A stretch of DNA of 64,000 bases from NCBI GenBank assembly GCA_037903475.1, contig JBAJFG010000074.1:310001-374000 (forward strand). Reading direction: 5' to 3'. Within the stretch, counting starts at the first letter, position 1, and each line of letters begins with the position of its first letter. The notes under the pieces were generated by a model. That model made no database searches and was not told the origin of the DNA. It was given only the letters and a program-made list of their open reading frames with translations. Below, in pieces: positions 11,601-21,791 of the stretch. The position numbers were made by a program, and so were the translations under genes. This DNA comes from Ancylostoma caninum. Its lineage: Eukaryota; Nematoda; Chromadorea; Rhabditida; Ancylostomatidae.

Positions 11601-14600
11601 CTTGATGAAGTAAAATGGGCCTCTGGTAAGTTTTGAGTGGAAAAATGTAAGAGCCATCCACGCAGGCGGCCATCATGTTGGAAGACGAAAGCGGTATTTT
11701 CTACCCAACAAGACCCAACAATCCCATAGAGACATGATTTAAAAGATAATAGTCTGTGTTCTCCACGGACATATCAAAGCATCAGTTTCAGAAAGTAGTA
11801 ATATAAAGACTTACCAAAGATCATGACATTCTTGTTCAACAAAATCAAATAACCCCCTCTGGCGACGTTCTTGTGGGAATTTTTTTCTCGAATAAGAACA
11901 ATGATGCAGGTACGACCACGTGAAGAAGAGGCTATCACCGCACTACTAGGCAGGCAATTAACAATATTACCGAGAAAGGTCCAAAAGGCACAGCGTAAAA
12001 AAGGCGATGGAATGGGGCGACATGGAAGGAAACGAAGGCGGTGGAGTCACGAAGGACAGCACCCAGAACCGTGCTTTTGCCGCTAAAGGACCAATACAGC
12101 AAACCCTGCGACTCTGCGGGATAAATGTTGAACAGGAGAAGAAGAAGGAAGAAGTAGAAGATATATGACGCCGCCAACTAATTTGTCCGCGTAAAAATGC
12201 AAGTTGGGAATGAATGGCTACAATCCGGACCGTTCGGGGTATGGCACAGTGAAAATGAAGTAGTGGCATAACTGGAAGCGTTCGGATTCTGCCATTCATT
12301 CTCTACTTTGCATTTTTGCGAGGACAAATTAGTTGGCAGCGTCATATATCTACCCATCTTACGCTTTCGACCAGCATTAAAAGCCTTCCATCCTCGATTG
12401 AATACAAAAAAGCTGTCTTTTCTGGGCTGACATTAAAGTTGGTGGGACAAAAACTTGAGCGAGGTAATATCCTCTGGAGAAGGATGACGTACCCCTAGTT
12501 GTGGAAGGAAAATGCCTTCAAGCTATGTAAAATATCAAGAATGGGTGGGAAAAAAGGGCATTCGCCGTTTAGGCAGCTTTGCCTGGCTGCCCTATCTCAT
12601 CATTAACATTTGTTATGCTGGATCCATAGTAATCCCTCATCCGACCACTGACTGCCGACTCGAGCGGCCGAACCAATTGTCCGAAATGAAATAAGGTATT
12701 TTTCTTTTCTCACCACTTGGTGCTGCCACAGTAAAAGTGCGCCGACGCTCAGTAGTGGGAGAACGAAATCGTGCTGGATTGGGATTCAGGAAACCTTAAC
12801 CACACAGCCGATGATGATTAAAGCGACTCCTTATCCTATAAAGTACAGAGGACTCCAAACGGACGCAGTCAAGAGTAAGAACCGCGGTGCGGCTCTCTTG
12901 GGCAGAGTCACGGGGGCTCAGCATAGTATGCGCCTGCGTCTCTGCCCATTAGAGCCGCGCCGCGATCTCGACTCTTGTCTGCGTACGTTTGGAGTTTCTT
13001 ATAGGTAATGTGAGATGTAGGAAGCAAAAGTAGGTCTGCTAACTTGGTTTAGCTTAAGTATGCGTCTACGAATCCTATCCCACCGAAACCCCAAGAATCC
13101 ACCGTTTAAAAGCAGGGGCCCACCTCGCGAATTGCAATTACTAACATATCATAGACCTTCTGCCCATGTCCCAGTAATGTACATCAACAGACTCAAAAGC
13201 GACGAAACCCCCGTTTTCGAAAGGGTCGAATTGGCCACATTTTTGGAGCCCGGAGGCGGATAGCTCCAAGCTGTGCTGGCCGCCTGCCACGGCTGCAGCG
13301 TTGGCCAACGAGTCTTGGCGTGTTCAATCGATTATATCAACGGTTTCACACGTCAACTCGGGTAAGCAAACTATTACAGACCCCGTCCCGGAAAACGGTT
13401 TTAAAGACCATTTTGAAACAATTTATGTATGGTCTATTAGCTCACAGAAGGCGCCTGATCTGACATTGTCTGCAATTACGACTTTGCCTGCAGAATGCGT
13501 CTGGAAGGATATTTTAGCGGGTGGCAGTGGGGAAACATAAGAATGGAAGGAACCACACCATATGGATATCAAAAAAGTGCAAAAAAAGATCGGTTAGCCG
13601 AAAAATGGTGAAGTCGTAGTTGCGGAAAGTCGGATCGGGCGCCCTCTGTGAGCTAATAGACTGTACACCGCTGGAGTCAGCGTGTTGAGGCGATGCAAAA
13701 TCTGGTATTAGCTGAACCACAATGTGAGGTGGGCATCTGACTTCGAGCGCTGGAGCCCAATTGCTGCTCAAGTGCTGTCCGAGTGCATTCTCTTGGTACT
13801 ATATCCACGCCATGTCCGGTTCCTCTTCTTTGCATCTGAATGGAACCCACCCTTCTCCCTCGATTATATACCCATGCAAGCCGTTATCATTTCCAGCTCG
13901 TATAATTCTTGACAAAACATGTAAATCAATGATAGGGCAGCCAGGCAAAGTTGTCCAAACGGCATTTCTCAAAAAAAAAAATGAACAGGAAACAACACGA
14001 ATTTATGTGCGCATCGAATTTATCGCAGCATCAATCGAAATTACCACTGTAACCTACTGCTAGCCGAAACATTTCTTTGTTCGCGAAACTATTAGGAGTG
14101 CACCGAAATTACTCCGAGAACAAGGTATAAAAGTATGTGAGCCTCTCATCTGTGTTACTGGCGCATATATCCGTTAATTGCGAGCGAATTGGCTATATTT
14201 TCATGCCTGATTCCACAGAGGTCCTCGTACTACAGGCTCGAAACAAGATTTTCAGCCAAAACTATGTTTAATAACAAGTTCAACCAAAATAATAACAACT
14301 TGTCGCAGTTTTGCTCGAGCATGCAGTGCCAGAAGTATGGATTGGGAACCATGGTGAAAATGCTACATTTTTGAAGCCGATACTTGCTGATGGTGAGCAT
14401 TTACAGTAGCGATAAATCTGATCCACATCTGCTTCCTTTAATGGCATTTCCCGCGCATTGAGACACATCACTACATAGTATGCTTAGCAATATTCAAAAA
14501 AATTTCGAACAAACAAATATCGAGTTCATTCGATTTTTCACTTTTTTCGAATAAGCGAAATTCGAATTCAATTGACTTTTACTTTTCTCCAAATTTGGAA

Positions 14601-14936
14601 GGGAAAGGTAAGAACGGAACGGCCATCAACAGATTATTGAGCAGCTCTAAACAATCTAACTTAATAAGTGAAGTGTTTCTTTTTCTAGATGTTTTTTGCT
14701 CAGACTGTTACAATTCTTTATTCTTCGCTATGGTTAACGTCACCTTCGTCAGAGCCTCCGCTGCGGTTGTGATGGTAGAAAGGAAACCGCAATCTACTAA
14801 ATATTCCTCCCAGAGTATTTGGAAGAAACAAAACCAGAAAAATCGAAAACATGCTGAGGAAATCATTGAGTGGCCTAACGAGAGTCATACGGCGGCGGGG
14901 TGTTTGGGCTCAGCTAAAAAGGGGCGTGGCCAATGA
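8610..14936 (+). CDS. C-type lectin-like (CTLD) secreted protein, five exons
   Basis: Exons: 8610-8682, 11156-11197, 11473-11625, 14309-14392 and 14689-14936. They join to a 199-residue frame. All four introns are phase 1 and have GT..AG borders (donors gtaggt, gtagag, gtaagt, gtgagc; acceptors tttacag, gtttcag, gtcgcag, ttctag). Exon 1 encodes a hydrophobic N-terminus (core VTILLDIIPLVSA) that could be a signal peptide. A TTTTAG site just upstream (about 8578-8584) could accept a spliced leader. Exon 3 carries a lectin-fold start (DCSEDELILGDRCLQV) and an amphipathic segment. Exon 4 carries a WIG motif (PEVWIGNHG) like the WIGL core of CTLDs. The Ca-binding EPN/QPD and WND motifs are absent, so sugar binding is doubtful. 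Exon 5 has a CSDC pair and a lysine-rich tail whose last residues run into repeat-like DNA, so the C-terminus is least sure. Family assignment is inference; phase consistency is seen directly. The introns hold the repeats listed between 9.3 and 13.7 kb. Confidence 0.55.
9377..9456. repeat. Hairpin repeat, 27-bp arms
   Basis: CCGATCCGGTTGGATAAGAA (9377 on) mirrors GTATCTTTTCTTATCC and on to 9456, with a 26-bp centre containing ATCGAT motifs. A related sequence (TTATCCGACCGGATCGGA) lies near 19270, also beside a minisatellite. Confidence 0.75.
9489..9690. repeat. 22-bp degenerate minisatellite, about 9 units
   Basis: Units such as gccgcccgaacggtaatcga(ag), gccgcccactcggtaatcga(ag) and gccgctcgcatggaaatcgc(tg) follow one another every 22 bp. 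Seven consecutive units are regular (9537-9690), and two more precede them with a 2-bp offset. It is GC-rich relative to its surroundings and lies in the first intron of the CTLD gene. Confidence 0.75.
9900..10363. mobile_element. Long palindromic element (464 bp)
   Basis: GCCCGTAGTAAAGTGT at the left end mirrors ACACTTTACTACGGGC at the right. The match continues inward (GGCGGTGAGAT, CTCCAAAACTCATCACC and further GATCATCGCC/GGCGATGATC-like pairs) to a centre near 10130. It is a foldback MITE-like unit in the CTLD gene intron. No target duplication was identified. 10364-11155 is intron sequence in which I see nothing further. Confidence 0.7.
12161..12349. repeat. Palindromic MITE (189 bp)
   Basis: ATATATGACGCCGCCAACTA at the left end is mirrored by TAGTTGGCAGCGTCATATAT at the right. 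The arms continue through AATTTGTCC, AAAAATGCAA and GAATGAATGGC with few mismatches. It lies in intron 3 of the CTLD gene. 11626-12160 and 12350-12830 show no other structure. Confidence 0.75.
12831..13008. repeat. Palindromic MITE, ACTCCAA family, copy 1
   Basis: CCTATAAAGTACAGAGGACTCCAAACG at the left (given as parts CCTATAAAG and GACTCCAAACG) mirrors CGTTTGGAGTTTCTTATAGG at the right. The GC-rich inner arms contain GAGCCGC. A second member lies at 62089-62278. Confidence 0.6.
13103..13440. repeat. Dispersed repeat, uninterrupted copy
   Basis: This copy matches 21752-21791 joined to 24365-24650, starting at CGCGAATTGCAATTACTAAC and running on through ATCATAGACCTTCTGCCC and CAACGAGT. Here the two parts are contiguous except for two bases. 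In the 21-24 kb copy about 2.57 kb of hairpin/minisatellite DNA sits between them. The left edge (TTAAAAGCAGG) resembles the TTAA/AGGCAG termini of nearby MITEs. Confidence 0.7.
13432..13665. repeat. Palindromic repeat with GTCTATTAGCTCACAG ends
   Basis: GTCTATTAGCTCACAGA on the left mirrors TCTGTGAGCTAATAGAC on the right; GGCGCCTGATC and AATTACGACTT are mirrored inside. Related fragments lie near 2480 and 46270-46495. It lies in intron 3 of the CTLD gene. Confidence 0.65.
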
Positions 14937-15122
14937 TGCCCCATGGAAATATGAGTGTTACGGTGCTTCTGCTGACAGCTACACCGACTCACATAGAAGG
15001 ATGTGGATGCTGCGCGTTTCGACATATTTACTAACGAACAACGATGAATTACCGCTAAAGAGCATTCAAAATCAAACATCATCTAAAGGGTCTATTCGAA
15101 AGGAAAGAATTTGAAAAATATT

Positions 15123-15128
15123 AATAAA
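15123..15128 (+). promoter_or_regulatory. Poly(A) signal AATAAA of the CTLD gene
   Basis: The first AATAAA after the stop codon at 14936 lies 187 nt downstream, a plausible 3' UTR length. Confidence 0.4.
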
Positions 15129-15331
15129 TCAAAGGGAAGTAATACGCTTCTGGATCGGGACTAAATGCTATGTTGTAGAACCCTCTGAAAAATTGGGCAG
15201 CATGATTATTTCACATGCTGAACACAAAGATTGGTCTCCAACTGAAAAAAAATGACGTCGTTTGACAAAATGGGCACCGACTCCGCGATCAGTATAGCAG
15301 GTACCCTTCTATGGAAAAATTTTGGAGGGTT

Positions 15332-15980
15332 TTAACCCATTGACGACGCGCGTTTTCGCGTGTCTGGCGCGTGGGATCAACGTTCCTTTCCGGAGTGCGG
15401 CGCCCGCACAGTTCCACACTGTTACGATAACACAATTTGGACTAAAATAGAGTGTTGTGCAAAAATAATTCGAAATCTGGTTCTAGCGGATTACTAGTGT
15501 CATAAAATCAGAAAAAAAAAGATTATAAATCTCTCTTACTTTCTCTTAGGCCGAAAGAATTTTGTTAGAGGCGTTTCGAGTGTTATAAGGAAGCATTCAG
15601 AGGATATACACGCTCGTATAACTTTAGCCTGAACAATGAGAAAGTACAAAATGTAAGGAGTGTGTCTCTGTGTAGATAATATGGCTTTTCTGCAGATTAT
15701 TTTCATCTACTACACAAGAAAATGTAATGCATTCTTTCTCGACTTCAAAATCCCATCCCTTTCATGACGTTTGTCATCATAAAGAAGAAAACTCCCTGAA
15801 ACCACAGTTATTTGGGGCATTGTTTGGAAGTACTGTACTCGTGTCCTATGGAAATGCTGCGAATTAGTTCGAAATTAAGTTCCAGAAGTTGATGAGAAGG
15901 GTGCGGCTCACCGGCGAGCCGCGCGGTCCCACGCGACCAAAAAAGCGCGGCTCACGCGTGGGACCGCGCCAATGGGTTAA
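15332..15980. mobile_element. piggyBac-like MITE, copy 1
   Basis: TTAA (15332-15335) is followed by CCCATTGACGACGCGCG. The right end reads CCAATGGG then TTAA (15977-15980). CCC...GGG termini beside a TTAA duplication are the signature of piggyBac-type elements. GC-rich subterminal inverted motifs (GCGCGGTCCCACGCG and its reverse) lie near the right end. There is no transposase frame. A diverged copy is at 27830-28462. Confidence 0.7.
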
Positions 15981-16150
15981 GAATTACAGTTCAAGAATTT
16001 CACCCCTCTGCGTGAGCCTTCCTGGCTGTCACTTAGCGGTTGCGCGCTTCGTGCGTACCCGCGGGCCACGGTCAGCCACGCCCCTTTCTTTTTGGCTGAG
16101 CCCAAACGCGCGCCCTCCAGTCATACAGTTAGATACAGTACCGGCCTAGA

Positions 16151-16471
16151 TTATATAGCCTCGCCGTTATTTGCGCTACTAGGCCCACCACGACCAGTTA
16201 TAATATTTGGGACTTCAGCATGGCTCGAGGTTTCATTTTTGCCAGGCATGCTTATCATCATGTGAGGAGTCATGGGAAGGTGTTGTGGGCGCTGACACTC
16301 TTGGATTTGGTGTAGTCCGAATGCACGATTAAGGCGTTGGTTCAGTGGAATGTTTCCTACTGTACAAATGAGAGTGAGCAAGGAGAGAAGTGAGTGCCTC
16401 GTGCGGCTTACAGCAGCATTCTGACTAGGAAGAAGTATCTCTAGCATGAGTCGGGTCCACCACATCGCCAA
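16151..16471 (-). CDS. Unrecognised open frame, possible terminal exon
   Basis: A 106-residue frame on - ends at a TAA near 16151. Its C-terminal two thirds are rich in Q, H, P, M and N, and a cytoplasmic-tail-like composition is possible. A 52-nt stretch inside has gtaagc..tacag borders and could be a small intron, but removing it creates a stop in phase. I recognise no domain. It may be chance. Confidence 0.2.
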   Translation of the reverse strand: MAMWWTRLMLEILLPSQNAAVSRTRHSLLSLLTLICTVGNIPLNQRLNRAFGLHQIQECQRPQHLPMTPHMMISMPGKNETSSHAEVPNIITGRGGPSSANNGEAI

Positions 16472-16667
16472 TACTGTACCTCCTTTGGAGTATTGGCGAT
16501 GAACATGAATACTACAAGAATCATCGATCTGTCGATGATAGAAGGAGTGCTGACTTCGTATTGTACAGCAAGAATTGATTTGAGGTCAATGAAAAGCTCG
16601 TAAAACGTTATTGTTGAATTAGTTCAAAAAAGATCCCATACATGCGGACTCTTTCATTGTCCCTTAA

Positions 16668-17130
16668 AGGCAGCAGGAGCTGAAATCCTCGACTCCGAGC
16701 TGAGCTGTGGGTGATGAAGTACAGACTCAGCACATCATAAATGTGAAACGAACACAGACAATGATGGCTTACCTGCAGAGAAAATGGAACATTCGTCGCG
16801 AACACGCCTGGCCGTGTTCGCGCGCGGACGAGTTTTCCCCGGCGCAAAAGCCATTGCGGTGCGTGGTTTGGCGCAAAGGGAAAACGAAATGCATTCAATT
16901 CACAGGGTTTCATGGCGGGACTCGGCCAAAACCACGCGCCGCAATGGCTTTCGCGCCGGGGAAAACTCGTCCGCGCACGAACACGGCCAGGCGTGTTCGC
17001 GACGAATGTTCCATTTTCTCTGCAGGTAAGCCATCATTGTCTGTGTTCGTTTCACATTCATGATGTGCTGAGTCTGTACTTCACCATACGCAGCTCAGCT
17101 CAGAGTCGAGAATTTCAGCTCCTGCTGCCT
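16668..17130. mobile_element. Foldback element copy 2 (TTAA-flanked, 463 bp)
   Basis: Same length and nearly the same sequence as 2833-3295. TTAA at 16664-16667 and 17131-17134. The right-hand TTAA also serves as the left flank of the MITE that follows, so the two elements abut. Confidence 0.85.
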
Positions 17131-17134
17131 TTAA

Positions 17135-17577
17135 AGGCAATGTCTCACGTCATGATGGGTATATCAACTCGACGTGCTGATTCCAATAATGTGCTTGAAA
17201 TGTGAAAAAATGGTTAAAACCCTATTTTGAAAACCAAGTTTAGAATTGGAGCGGACGAGTTTCCTTGTTAGGGAGCTAGCAAAAGCGGAGCTGAGAAGTT
17301 AAGGCTGCACATAAAAATGAACTTCCAAGCAGTGGTTCTTATCAACTGATCAGGTACTGCCGTGTAGGAAAAACATGCCACACCCTCAGCTAGCTCTTGC
17401 TGCGAAATAAAGCCTCTCGTCCACTGGTCGTCCAAAAAAAAAACCCCCGAAACTTTCGGGGTTTTCGACGTTCCTAAGAAACTTGAAATACATCTTTTTG
17501 CTCAGCGGCTCGCATATGTTCGACCAAAGTGAATATCTCGAACGCAGTCAAGCGGTCAATGAGCTGAGGCACTGCCT
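17135..17577. mobile_element. TTAA-flanked MITE, AGGCACTG family, copy 2
   Basis: It starts AGGCAATGTCTCACGTCAT and ends CTGAGGCACTGCCT, with TTAA at 17131-17134 and 17578-17581. The interior matches 7791-8261 and 38398-38720. Confidence 0.75.
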
Positions 17578-18045
17578 TTAAACGCTCGAATTATACAGGC
17601 TATGAGTCTACTTCACTAAAATACTTAGATTTTATCCTTAGATTCCACTTATGAAAGTCATTCCGTGGGTCTTTCTAGATTCCACTATGTCACAGATTCT
17701 GAGTTTTATTGATGGAAAATTCTTTCCTAGGAAAACATATCCATAAGATAGTAGGGTTCTGCTAGTTTCTCATCGAGCACCTACAACTCTTATAAAAATT
17801 CGAGCTCCCAAGCCTGGCTCCAACAGAAGTTATGACTGAGAGTAAATGGAAGTTTTAAAGGCTGTATAACTTTGGCCGGTACTGTATGTAAGATCTTCGG
17901 CAAGTTTAACATCATTATGAACATTCATAGAACATTTTCTAAAGCACAATAACAGCTTTGTGTGGTTTCGTAGGCAAAGCTTCTCCTACTAACATCTGTT
18001 CTCTTTTCTATAAGAATAGTTGGCAGCTCAGAGCGGAATTACTGT
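17578..18045. other. No gene recognised
   Basis: AT-rich sequence without recognisable exons or repeats. Confidence 0.5.
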
Positions 18046-18305
18046 GGACGTCAGTGACGGTGGCCCATCCGCGACCACGAGAAGGATGCCACGCAATCGC
18101 GCCGCACGCGTCAGGATTGGCGTAATCTGTAACCAAAATGTTAGTCCTGAGCGCTTTTCTTCCGATTCGGTCGAAAATTCTTAAAACGGGTAGAAAAGCT
18201 GCTAGAAACAGCATGACAGCAGCAAAGGGGATCGGTCATGGCGGGCACGGCGCGGTTGCGCGGCGTCCTTCTCAAGGCCGCAGATGGGCCACCGCCATTG
18301 ACGCC
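18046..18305. repeat. GC-rich palindromic element
   Basis: GGACGTCAGTGACGGTGGCC on the left mirrors GGCCACCGCCATTGACGCC on the right, with GAGAAGGATGCC/GGCGTCCTTCTC inside. It resembles 5005-5335. A 213-codon open frame (18138-18779) starts inside this element. 18306-18814 shows nothing else. Confidence 0.6.
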
Positions 18306-18814
18306 CGCTGTGTATGTAAGTTGTGCATCGATAGAAAACGTTCACACAAGGAACACAGCTTTCCAGGCACCACAGATGGTGAATCCACGACAGAAATGCG
18401 GATCAAGTTATACCTAACGTCACCACTTCTAAAAGGCATTACGAGAGGAACTGCAGTGTACGAGAACGTGGACAAAAAGCTCCCGCATCTATGCTCAAGA
18501 ATTGCAGTACCCTATGAGAAAAGTCAATTTCTTCTATACGTCTTATATGTATTTCTCAAACAAGTGAGAATCATTATATGTGTTCCAGCACTCAATGACA
18601 CGAAAGGGTCCCAGCCCGAAGAAGCATTACACGATATGGGTGGCCTACGTCAGTTCACGCATAGTGAGGCAAATCTCCCTGCCAACGGTGCCAAATATAA
18701 ACGTAATACAACATCGACGCAGAAATATGACATCGAAATCGCTACGGCACCGTACTTAAAAGTATGCATTATGAGTTAGTTGATGTTGTTATCAATGAGG
18801 TTCTTCGAACCGGA

Positions 18815-19290
18815 TAATCAGAAACCAGCCTGATCACCCAGCTAACGCCGGAATCTCAGGCTTTTTTTAAGCCTCGCTTTGCTCGCTTCAGATTCGTGTA
18901 CATATACGTACGTTTGCCTCTAATGAACGGCGGCGCACTACTTTCGCAAGTGTGGACCCGTTCGCGACACCTTGCTGGCATAGGGGCGACTGTGAGACAC
19001 CTTTCCCACTGCCGCGTAGCGACGCTCCTCTCCTGTTTACCTGCCCAGCGACATATTCCCCAGTACTGAGAGTGCGCCATCTTCGAGCTGTGTAACCGTT
19101 CTGACACTTTCCCCACTACTGAACAGTGGCGCACCTCCCGCAGTTGTGAACCTGCCCAGCGACATCTTGCTCACTACTGTGTGTTGGCGCTCCTCTCCTG
19201 CAATTGTGAACAATAGATACGTATTGTTCCTCATCGTAGGAAGGATGAGATGGATCGATATGTACCTTTGTTATCCGACCGGATCGGACT
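18815..19290. repeat. Hairpin-headed minisatellite element, diverged member
   Basis: A double hairpin starting AGCCTGATC and closing TCTCAGGCT (18818-18853) matches the heads at 21795 and 23304. It is followed at about 18930-19215 by degenerate tandem units of roughly 58 bp (shared GGCGC(A/T)CCTC, CCCACTACTG, CTGCCCAGCGACAT). The unit is different from the 59-bp repeat at 22 kb. A GATCCGGTCGG-type segment near 19270 ends the block. Confidence 0.55.
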
Positions 19291-19463
19291 CAGATGTGCT
19301 ATAACTACAGCTTATACAATAAAACTTTTTCGCGGATGCGTGAATCCACTCCTTTCGCCGCAGTATTTTTTCATGCTTTCAGTTCGACTCGATAGCGATC
19401 CATGATCAACTCCATCTTCATTTAGCGTTTTTTTCTCGCCAAGACACCACAACAGTGCCGAAA

Positions 19464-19680
19464 AGGGAAACTTGTACTAGTTGCATGCAGAAGCGCGCAT
19501 CCATTTGCGAAGCCTTTTCTATGAAGACCGGCTATGCAAATCCTCAATGAAAAGAACGCGCGGACTCTGCAAAGCTGTAAACGCGCGCGTTCTGCGCTGC
19601 GGCTGCGGTGCCACTGGGCCCTGCTCTTCACTATATAAACGCACGTGCGTCAGTCGTACCCATCCAATGTAAATTGCCCT
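19464..19680. mobile_element. AGGGCAA-family MITE, copy 2
   Basis: The ends AGGGAAACTTGTACTAGTTG and, from the right, AGGGCAATTTACATTGGATG are inverted, with GCGCGC-rich subterminal sequence. 19681-20376 holds nothing I recognise. Confidence 0.6.
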
Positions 19681-20376
19681 GAAAATGAACACATACAGTA
19701 GCGAGCAAAAAGATTGCAACTTTTTCGTCTACACCTTAATCCAAAGCAGAGTGTGGGAGTTTAAATTTTTATGGGAGTTGTAGATACTCATGGGAGATAG
19801 AAACAAGGAATAACCCCTTTACTCCATTGATTTCACGTTCTTTAGGAAAAATGTTTCTCACAGACGCCTTAATCTGTAATTTTCCACCATTCGCAATGTC
19901 TCATAAAGTGAATCGTTAGGATCTGACCACGAATTGGTTCTTTGCAGCAGAGCCAACCCTTATGTGCTTGAAAATGTGCATGCGCTGACCACTGGTTGAC
20001 ATCTACAAAGCCTATGTAAGATTATTTCAGCTGTGATCCTCTATGGGTGTTTCTGTCACTCTGGCTCCACATATCGGCTCTAATTAAAAGGGAGGGATGG
20101 CCCTGATGGTTCTATATGTTTGGCTAAAAGTGTTCTGCTTCAACGCAGCTTATTGCTCCCTCCCAGATCCGAAATATTCGGCCTTGTTGCTGTGCAGCTA
20201 ATCGTGAACTTCACGGAAAATAAGTTTTGGAATTTTCTCTGTCTCGAGGAGGAAAATACCTTGAGGATCCCATGAATGGTAAAGATTCTCCAGGGTCCCT
20301 AGAATATTGCAGTTTGCGTGGCTACATTAGATTAGAGTTTAGATGCCTCAACAGGGACTCTGATAACTGTATAGCG

Positions 20377-20570
20377 CGAACGCAACCCAACAGCGCAATG
20401 CGTCGAGTAGAAACCCTAGCAGAACCTGCTCCTAGTTGCTGCTATTCTCCCCGCGATTGCTGCTCAAGCTTTCTTTTTTGCACCAGCAATTGAGAGAAGG
20501 ATGGCAGTAGCTGCGAGGAAATTCCGCTGGGGTTTCTACTTGACGCACTACGCTGTTCGGGCTACGTTCG
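20377..20570. repeat. Palindromic repeat (194 bp)
   Basis: CGAACGCAACCCAACAGCG with TGCGTCGAGTAGAAACC on the left is mirrored by GGTTTCTACTTGACGCA and CGCTGTTCGGGCTACGTTCG on the right. Confidence 0.65.
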
Positions 20571-20626
20571 TGCTGCACAATTATCAGAGGAGTTCTAATT
20601 CAGTGCAGAGTCTATTGATTTAGATA

Positions 20627-21545
20627 TTAGGTCGTCAAGTATGAAATGTCTGATTTTATGAGCGGTCAGTTTGACAGTCTCTATCTTCGAAGATTTACTA
20701 GATCTCTTCTCATCTTTATTTTCATAATGAAGGTACATCCTCTTCCTTTCAAAACCACTTCCTGGGTTTTTGATCAGTTTTCGAATTTTTGTTCGAAAGC
20801 ATTTTTTGTAGAACTACTCAAAGACGAAAAATCGAGTCATTTTGGAACATAGGTTCTACTTTCCAGCCATTAGAGCTGAGAAAGCCGGGAACGTCAGGGT
20901 AGTGTTAAGTGACATTTAGCTAGTAAATGCACTGAGCACCGTTCGCTTGGGAAGTTCCGCTCAGGTGACATGAAGCTCCAAAATGAGCCTTATGATGAAC
21001 CTGGATATCGATGATCTGGAAGCCGTAGCGGAAGCGGATAGGATTCAAACTAGGTCAGCGTAAGCAGCAAGTGTGACCTTTATAATCCAATAATATTTAG
21101 GTATTCAAGTCAATATGACCATCAAAAGTGGTTCGGTAAACGAATTTTTCCCAGTTTGACCCTCGAAAATGGGTGCCAATTTTTGCCCATTTTTCACAAA
21201 TCCCCGCTGCTTAAGCCAGAGGAGCAGGGGTGAGGACCCACCTGCCACTCACTGTACTGGGCAAACATTGCTCTATTTGGCCACAACTCCTTTCGGGGAT
21301 TAGCTCACTTCTTGCTGGAGAAAATGTTCAGTTTTCAACATGATGTTGTAAACGCTCTTCGCCACTTGATTGCTACTAGGTTTCCACGTTTCCAAGCTGT
21401 TGGCGCAGTCAAGCTGCAGTTAAGATGGCAAGGCTGTCGGGATAGTATAAGTGTATACTCGGATATCTTATACTGCATCTTGCTTTAGAAACAAAACTCG
21501 AAATCTTCTCATCCAAAATCAGACATTTCATACTTGACGACCTAA
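20627..21545. mobile_element. Non-autonomous mariner-type element (919 bp)
   Basis: TTAGGTCGTCAAGTATGAAA at the left continues about 33 bp and is mirrored at the right end, with TA at 20625-20626 and 21546-21547. TTAGG-type termini beside TA are mariner-like. The interior has no recognisable transposase, so it depends on one elsewhere. The TIR differs from both coding mariners in the window. Confidence 0.75.
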
Positions 21546-21791
21546 TAGTTTTTTATTAGAAAAAACTTGCCTCCAATGCTTCAGAATGGAAACTGAGAAA
21601 AGAAGTCGAGCGTGTTGAAATCGTCTTCATTGACCGATCTGTACATAGTATTCCTGAGTAATTTACAAATCTCCTTTGGGAGGTCTTAAACAGAACAATA
21701 CTGCCAGTGAATCGGTGCATAGATAAGGGTAAGTGAATTCTGAAAACTTAAGGCAGCGGCCCACTTCGTTTCGCGAATTGCAATTACTAAC

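Noticed and set aside
18138..18779. 213-codon open frame on +
   Set aside because: It starts inside a palindromic repeat, has no domain I recognise and no supporting splice or regulatory signal.
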